Source: Gemmatimonadota bacterium (GTDB lineage: Bacteria > Gemmatimonadota > Gemmatimonadetes > Longimicrobiales > RSA9). From it: a stretch of DNA of 27,645 nt. A model generated the notes under the pieces. That model was not told the DNA's origin. It saw only the letters and a list, made by a program, of their open reading frames with translations, and did not search any database. The position numbers and the translations under genes were made by a program. The stretch spans positions 1 to 27,645 of the forward strand of contig JACQPS010000148.1 of NCBI GenBank assembly GCA_016207445.1, read 5' to 3'. The stretch's first letter is position 1. Each line of letters opens with the position of its first letter. Shown piece after piece: positions 23,406 through 27,645 of the stretch.

Positions 23406-25520
23406 GTGCGCGTCCCGGCCCGGTTCTTCGCCCTGGCCGCGACGCTCGTCCTGGGCACGGCCGGCCCGGCACGCGGGCAGGACGCGCTGGTGCTGGGCGG
23501 CGGCGGCGCGCGCGGCATCGCCCATGCCGGCGTGCTCGTGGGGCTCGAGCGGCGCGGCTGGCACCCGGACCTGGTGGTCGGCACGAGCATGGGCGCGGTG
23601 GTGGGCGCGCTGTACGCGGCCGGCTATTCGCCGGACCAGATCTGGCGCATCCTGGCCGACGCCGACTGGCGCTCGCTCTTCACGGCGCCCGCCGTTTCCA
23701 TGGGCCCGCGGCCCCCGCTGCACCCTGCCTTGCGGCTGGAGCTGGGCGAGGATCGCGGCTTCGACGCGCGTGGCCTGGTCGCGGACTGGCACATCAATCG
23801 AGGCCTGGTGCGCCTGCTCTTCGACGCCGGCGCCAGGAGCCGCGGCGATTTCGATCGCCTGCCCCGGCGCTTCCGCGCCGTTGCGGCGGATCTGGCGACC
23901 GGCGAGGAGGTCGTGCTCGCGCGCGGGGACCTGGCTCGCGCCGTGCGCGCGAGCCTGGCCGTGCCCGGCGCGTTCGCCCCGGTGCCGTGGGAAGGGCGGG
24001 TGCTGGTCGACGGCGGCGTCGCCAATTACCTGCCCACCTCGGTCGCGCGCACGCTCGAGGTGCGCCGGATCGTCGCCTCGGACGTGCTGCGGCCGCCGGC
24101 GCAGCTCGACGCCGACGATCCTCTGGCAATCGGGCTGCGCGGAGCCCGGCTCATCATCCGCCGCACGCTGCGGGATACGCTGCCGCCCGACCTGCTCGTG
24201 CTGCCGGAGCTCCCGCCCGCGTTCCCGGAGTTCGTCTTTCCGGACCGGCCCGACTTTCTGCTGGAGGCGGGACTCGCGGCCGGTTTGAGCGCGCCCGCCG
24301 GCGCGAGCGGCCGCCGCGACCGCGCACCCCTGCCGCCGCCCGATTCGATCACCGCACTCGCGGTGGAGACGTCGGATCCCGCGCTGTCGCGACTGGCCCA
24401 CGTCGCGTTTCGCGGGCTCACGCCCGGGACGTACGATGCGACCAGGGTGCTGGCCGCTGCCGATCGGTTGTACGCGACCGGCCTGGTGGATGCCGTCTGG
24501 CTCACCGTGGAAGACCTGGTGCTGGTCGCCGAGCCGGCGCGGCCGCCCGGGCCCGTCGGCGCGCATCCCGCGCCCGCTCCCGCCGGTGCGGCCCTGCGCG
24601 TACGCGTCGAGCCACGCGCGCGCGTCGTGCTGGGCGGCGCCGCGGGCTACGACACCGACCGCGGCGGGCGCGCCTGGGGGTTTCTCGAAGGGTGGCGCGG
24701 CCTGCTCGGCGCACCCACCGTCTTCAACGTGAGCGGCACGGTCGGCGGGCTCGGCCGGCGGGTCTCGCTGGAAGCGCGCCGCCATGCGCCTGCGCTGCCG
24801 CCGCTCGTGTGGAGCGCGGGCGCGCAGGTGCAGGAGCAGGACATTCGCTCTTTCGCCAATCACCGCATCCTGGGCGTGGCAGAGGTGCGGCGCGCCGGCG
24901 GCTGGCTGGGCGTCGAGCTGCCGGCCGTCGCGCCGGAGCGCAGAGCCACGCTCGCGTTCGCGCTCGAGCAAATCGAGCCGACGGAAGTCGCGGCCTCGGG
25001 CCTGGCCTGGGGACCCGTGCTCCGAGTCACCCGCCTGGTTTCGGCGAGCGAGCTGCTCGGCCCCGGGACGCTGATCGAGGCCGAGCGCCGCTGGGGCGAC
25101 GTCGACTACCACCGCGTCCGGGCGCGCGCCGTCTACGCCGGCGCCACCCGCGCGCTGCGCTTCGCCGGCATCCTGGACGTGGAAGCCGCGCGTGGCGACG
25201 CGCCGGCCGACGCGCTCCCCGCCCTCGGCGACGAGCGTGGAGTCCCCGGGCTGCGCTGGGGCGAGCGCCGGGCCCGCAACCGGATCGTCACCGGCGTGGA
25301 CGCCGCGCACCGCATCCCGCTCCAGGGGCATGCGCGCGTGCGTCTGCGCGCCGGCGTCGCGGACGATGAGACGGGCCGGCTGGACGAGCTGGACCCCTGG
25401 GTCGCAGGCGGCGAGCTGGCTGGAGTCTGGCGCACGCCGGTGGGGCCGCTCTGGGTCGCCGTCGGCGCGAACACGGCGCGCGACTGGCGCCTGGATGTGA
25501 ATATCGGCCGGGAGTTCTGA
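23406..25520 (+). CDS. Patatin-like phospholipase with predicted outer-membrane barrel (type Vd-like)
   Basis: The protein has 704 residues, with a signal peptide (MRVPARFFALAATLVLGTAGPARG). The patatin domain (about 25-300) has the oxyanion loop GGGGARGIAHAG, the nucleophile S61 in GTSMGAV and the dyad D202 in LVDGGVANYLP, so lipase/acyl hydrolase activity is expected. A POTRA-like segment follows at about 317-380 (HVAFRGLTPGTYDATRVLAAADRLYATGLVDAVWL). The last 300 residues are alternating strands rich in Arg, Ala and Gly, ending in NIGREF, whose terminal Phe is an outer-membrane-protein signal. The order and length match PlpD-type (type Vd) patatins of about 730 residues, in which the barrel presents the lipase outside. 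GTG start, 2 bp after the previous stop, so probably translationally coupled. Confidence 0.85.
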   Translation: MRVPARFFALAATLVLGTAGPARGQDALVLGGGGARGIAHAGVLVGLERRGWHPDLVVGTSMGAVVGALYAAGYSPDQIWRILADADWRSLFTAPAVSMGPRPPLHPALRLELGEDRGFDARGLVADWHINRGLVRLLFDAGARSRGDFDRLPRRFRAVAADLATGEEVVLARGDLARAVRASLAVPGAFAPVPWEGRVLVDGGVANYLPTSVARTLEVRRIVASDVLRPPAQLDADDPLAIGLRGARLIIRRTLRDTLPPDLLVLPELPPAFPEFVFPDRPDFLLEAGLAAGLSAPAGASGRRDRAPLPPPDSITALAVETSDPALSRLAHVAFRGLTPGTYDATRVLAAADRLYATGLVDAVWLTVEDLVLVAEPARPPGPVGAHPAPAPAGAALRVRVEPRARVVLGGAAGYDTDRGGRAWGFLEGWRGLLGAPTVFNVSGTVGGLGRRVSLEARRHAPALPPLVWSAGAQVQEQDIRSFANHRILGVAEVRRAGGWLGVELPAVAPERRATLAFALEQIEPTEVAASGLAWGPVLRVTRLVSASELLGPGTLIEAERRWGDVDYHRVRARAVYAGATRALRFAGILDVEAARGDAPADALPALGDERGVPGLRWGERRARNRIVTGVDAAHRIPLQGHARVRLRAGVADDETGRLDELDPWVAGGELAGVWRTPVGPLWVAVGANTARDWRLDVNIGREF

Positions 25521-25555
25521 GCCCTTACCGCGCGCGTCCTCCCATGGGAGCGACC

Positions 25556-27645
25556 GTGAGAGCATTACCGCCCCTGCTGCTGGGTCTCGTGTGCGCGGCT
25601 GCGCCCGTGCGCGCGCAGGTCGTGACGCGCGACAACTACCTGGAGCTTCTCCCGCCCATGCCGGCGCTTGTGTCCGAGACCCGGGCCAGCGCCAGCCTGC
25701 GGCTCTACGGCGACCCCACGAGCCTCTCGTACTCCGACCTCGCGCCCCGCGATGGCATCGACGATGCGCGCGCCGCGCGGCTGCTCGAGCTCGCCGAGCG
25801 CTTCTCCCCCATTCTCCGCCGCAACAACTTCAGCGTGCCGCGGCACTTCGCGGACGTGCTCGGGAGCCCGCCCCTGCTGCACGTCGACACCTGGCAGGAC
25901 GGACGGCGGGTCCGATCGGACACGATTGCGCTGGCGCCCACGCACGTGGCGCTGGGATTCGGGGCGCAGGATCCGACGCTCGCTGACCACGACGCTGCGC
26001 TCGCAGCGCTCGTCCAGGAGTTTGAGCCGGACCGGGCGCGGCCCGCCGTCCGGTCCGCGGAGGGTGAGCAGGAGAAGGTCCTCTTCTTCGATTTCCCGGG
26101 CGAGGATCCGGCGAGCTGGAGAAAGGCATACGCGAAGTTGCCCACCGGCGATTCCAAGATCTACGCGCATTTCTTCCTGGAGGAGGAGCCGTCGGCGTCC
26201 GGGCCCGACCGCTACCGCTTCGTCATCCAGTACTGGTTCTTCTATCCATTCAATGACGCGGGTAACAACCACGAGGGCGACTGGGAGCACCTGAACGTGC
26301 ACGTGGCGCTCCGGCGGCAGGCGCCGGACTCCGCGGCTGACCGGACCCTCTGGTCCGCGGAGGAGATCGCCCGCGTGCTCGAGGGCGCTGCGGCCCCGCT
26401 CGATTCTCTCGCGGTCGGCGCCGTCGACTACTACTTCCACGAAAGCGTGATGACGGTACCGTACCCCGACGCCGCGGCCGCCGCGGCCGGCGCCGGTTCG
26501 GGGCAGCGGACCCACGCCTGGGAGGATCCCCGCTTCGTCGCGCGCGTGGTCCGAAGGCGCATGGAGCTGGCCGGGGGCAGGCTGGCCACGCATCCGATCG
26601 GGTACATCGGCGGCAACAACAAGGGGCCGGACGAGCTGATCACGCTCTGGCCCCGCTTCTGGGGCTCGTACAACCGGAACTCCCACGGCACCTACCCGCT
26701 TCCCGGCGTGTGGGAGACGGTGGGACCCGCCGGCGCGACGGAGAAGATCGCGGGCCGCGTCGTGCCGGCCGTACGTGCGCGGCATGGCCCGGCTTCCGGA
26801 GACAGCTCCTGGCAGACTCTGCTCGACGACGACCACTACATCGCGTATGCGAAGGACCGGATCATCCTGCTGCCCGACTGGGAGCGCATCCAGGAGCTCG
26901 TACTGAGCGAACGGGAAGCCCGACGCACCTGGAGCTGGCTCATCCTGCCCATGCGCTGGGGCTTTCCGACCTCGCGCTCGCCGGGCGCCGGTCTGCTCGA
27001 GCATTACGACGTCGGCAACGTCGCGCCGGAGGGCCCTGCGTTTCAGCCGACCTGGAACCGCTCGGCGACCCGCGGCGGCTTTCAGCGCTACACGCCGCGG
27101 GTGCTGAAAGGGATCCAGACCAACCCGTGGGCCGGCCTCCAGAACGGCTGGGGGTTCCTGAACATTCCCCTCGCGCTCTGGGTGCTCGTGCCGGGCGCCA
27201 ATGTCGTGGTAAGCCAGCTCGGGCCGTGGAGCTACGGCGCGCTCGACCTGGTCGACAAGGCGCCAGCGCGGACCTTCTATCCCAGGGAGCTGCCGCTGCG
27301 CTTCTCGAGCGTGGGCGGCGGGTGGTTCTACCAGCTCGGCGGCGGCTCTTTCGCCCAGCTCCTGCCACAGGAGCAGCACCCGCAGGTGGCCGCCCTCCTC
27401 TCCGATGGGCGGTTCGTGGATCCGGAGAGCTTCCGGCTGGAAACGCGTTCGGGCCCACGCGTCTTGTTCAACCTGTACCGCGGGCGGAGACTGTCCTGGG
27501 AGTACGGGTTCGGCCGGGACTCCTCCGGCATCCGCTACGCGATCGCGGACAGCAGCGGGCGGCGCGTGGCCACGGTGGCCGGTACACTGCAGCTGAACGA
27601 GCTGACCGGCGGCTTGCGATACAGCGTGGGGCTGTTCCGCGGGGA
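25556..27645 (+). CDS. Large secreted Vps62-like protein, 3'-truncated by the window end
   Basis: The frame is open from 25556 to the last base (696 complete codons, no stop). The GTG has GGGAG 6 nt upstream; an in-frame ATG at 25544 would add four residues but has no Shine-Dalgarno. The signal peptide is MRALPPLLLGLVCAAAPVRA. Residues around 75-90 (LAERFSPILRRNNFSVPRHF) and 225-245 (YWFFYPFNDAGNNHEGDWEHLNV) resemble Vps62/DUF946-type proteins, whose function is largely unknown. Later features are GYIGGNNKGPDELITLWP, the Trp-rich RTWSWLILPMRWGFP, and a Gly/Tyr/Phe-rich tail (FNLYRGRRLSWEYGFGRDSSG) with alternating strands that may begin an outer-membrane barrel. It follows the patatin gene by 35 bp and may share its transcript. 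Function is not assigned. Confidence 0.8.
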   Translation, partial: MRALPPLLLGLVCAAAPVRAQVVTRDNYLELLPPMPALVSETRASASLRLYGDPTSLSYSDLAPRDGIDDARAARLLELAERFSPILRRNNFSVPRHFADVLGSPPLLHVDTWQDGRRVRSDTIALAPTHVALGFGAQDPTLADHDAALAALVQEFEPDRARPAVRSAEGEQEKVLFFDFPGEDPASWRKAYAKLPTGDSKIYAHFFLEEEPSASGPDRYRFVIQYWFFYPFNDAGNNHEGDWEHLNVHVALRRQAPDSAADRTLWSAEEIARVLEGAAAPLDSLAVGAVDYYFHESVMTVPYPDAAAAAAGAGSGQRTHAWEDPRFVARVVRRRMELAGGRLATHPIGYIGGNNKGPDELITLWPRFWGSYNRNSHGTYPLPGVWETVGPAGATEKIAGRVVPAVRARHGPASGDSSWQTLLDDDHYIAYAKDRIILLPDWERIQELVLSEREARRTWSWLILPMRWGFPTSRSPGAGLLEHYDVGNVAPEGPAFQPTWNRSATRGGFQRYTPRVLKGIQTNPWAGLQNGWGFLNIPLALWVLVPGANVVVSQLGPWSYGALDLVDKAPARTFYPRELPLRFSSVGGGWFYQLGGGSFAQLLPQEQHPQVAALLSDGRFVDPESFRLETRSGPRVLFNLYRGRRLSWEYGFGRDSSGIRYAIADSSGRRVATVAGTLQLNELTGGLRYSVGLFRG

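Noticed and set aside
23379..27379. 728- and 604-codon minus-strand frames opposite the patatin and Vps62-like genes
   Set aside because: The plus-strand frames have signal peptides, catalytic motifs and ribosome-binding sites; the minus frames are compositionally biased shadows.

Overview
The window is about 27.6 kb of very GC-rich DNA (roughly 70 % G+C by eye), densely packed and almost entirely on the + strand. The organism is a Gram-negative-type (diderm) bacterium. The evidence is two L,D-transpeptidases, lipobox lipoproteins, an OmpA-domain protein, and a patatin protein with an outer-membrane-barrel-like C-terminus ending in Phe. Gene style, start-codon use and 18-nt-spaced TTGnnn/TAnnnT promoters would fit Gemmatimonadota or a similar high-GC diderm lineage. 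That placement is an inference; there is no rRNA or phylogenetic marker here.

Layout. (1) 1-7485, envelope and carbohydrate block: a 5'-truncated L,D-transpeptidase, a single-domain response regulator, a Ser/Thr kinase-like protein lacking the whole catalytic core, a second L,D-transpeptidase (lipoprotein with a peptidoglycan-binding domain), a 1338-residue protein ending in a complete GH37 trehalase, and a small lipoprotein. Several of these genes overlap. (2) 7500-18689: a complete reductive pyrimidine catabolic operon. It has a plausible promoter and structured leader, then mmsA, beta-ureidopropionase, dihydropyrimidinase, class III aminotransferase, NCS1 transporter, preT and preA, followed by an OmpA-domain gene. 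(3) 18712-20076, minus strand: a PhzF-family gene and a DUF4287/SRPBCC-like gene. (4) 20344-27645: a small secreted GH6 glycosidase, a membrane PAS-GGDEF-EAL protein, a patatin with predicted outer-membrane domain, and a long secreted Vps62-like protein that is still open at the window edge.

How the genes work together. PreT/PreA would reduce uracil or thymine, dihydropyrimidinase opens the ring, the ureidopropionase releases beta-alanine or beta-aminoisobutyrate, the aminotransferase makes malonate or methylmalonate semialdehyde, and MmsA makes acetyl- or propionyl-CoA. The NCS1 protein probably imports the base or a related ring compound. Gene order is nearly the reverse of pathway order.

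Most unusual feature. Almost every gap inside the pyrimidine operon holds a long inverted-repeat element. Four belong to a CGCAGAGACGC-type family (9173-9284, 11701-11809, 13155-13238, 16145-16271). The fifth gap holds a GGGATC-based inverted repeat (10197-10283). The same GGGATC hexamer appears five times in tandem, in frame, inside the NCS1 transporter gene, where it encodes a Gly-Ser loop. The only trace of the first family seen outside the operon is one degenerate half-arm at 20115-20150. No gap above about 270 bp lacks a gene, and I see no tRNA, rRNA, CRISPR array, transposase or integrase.
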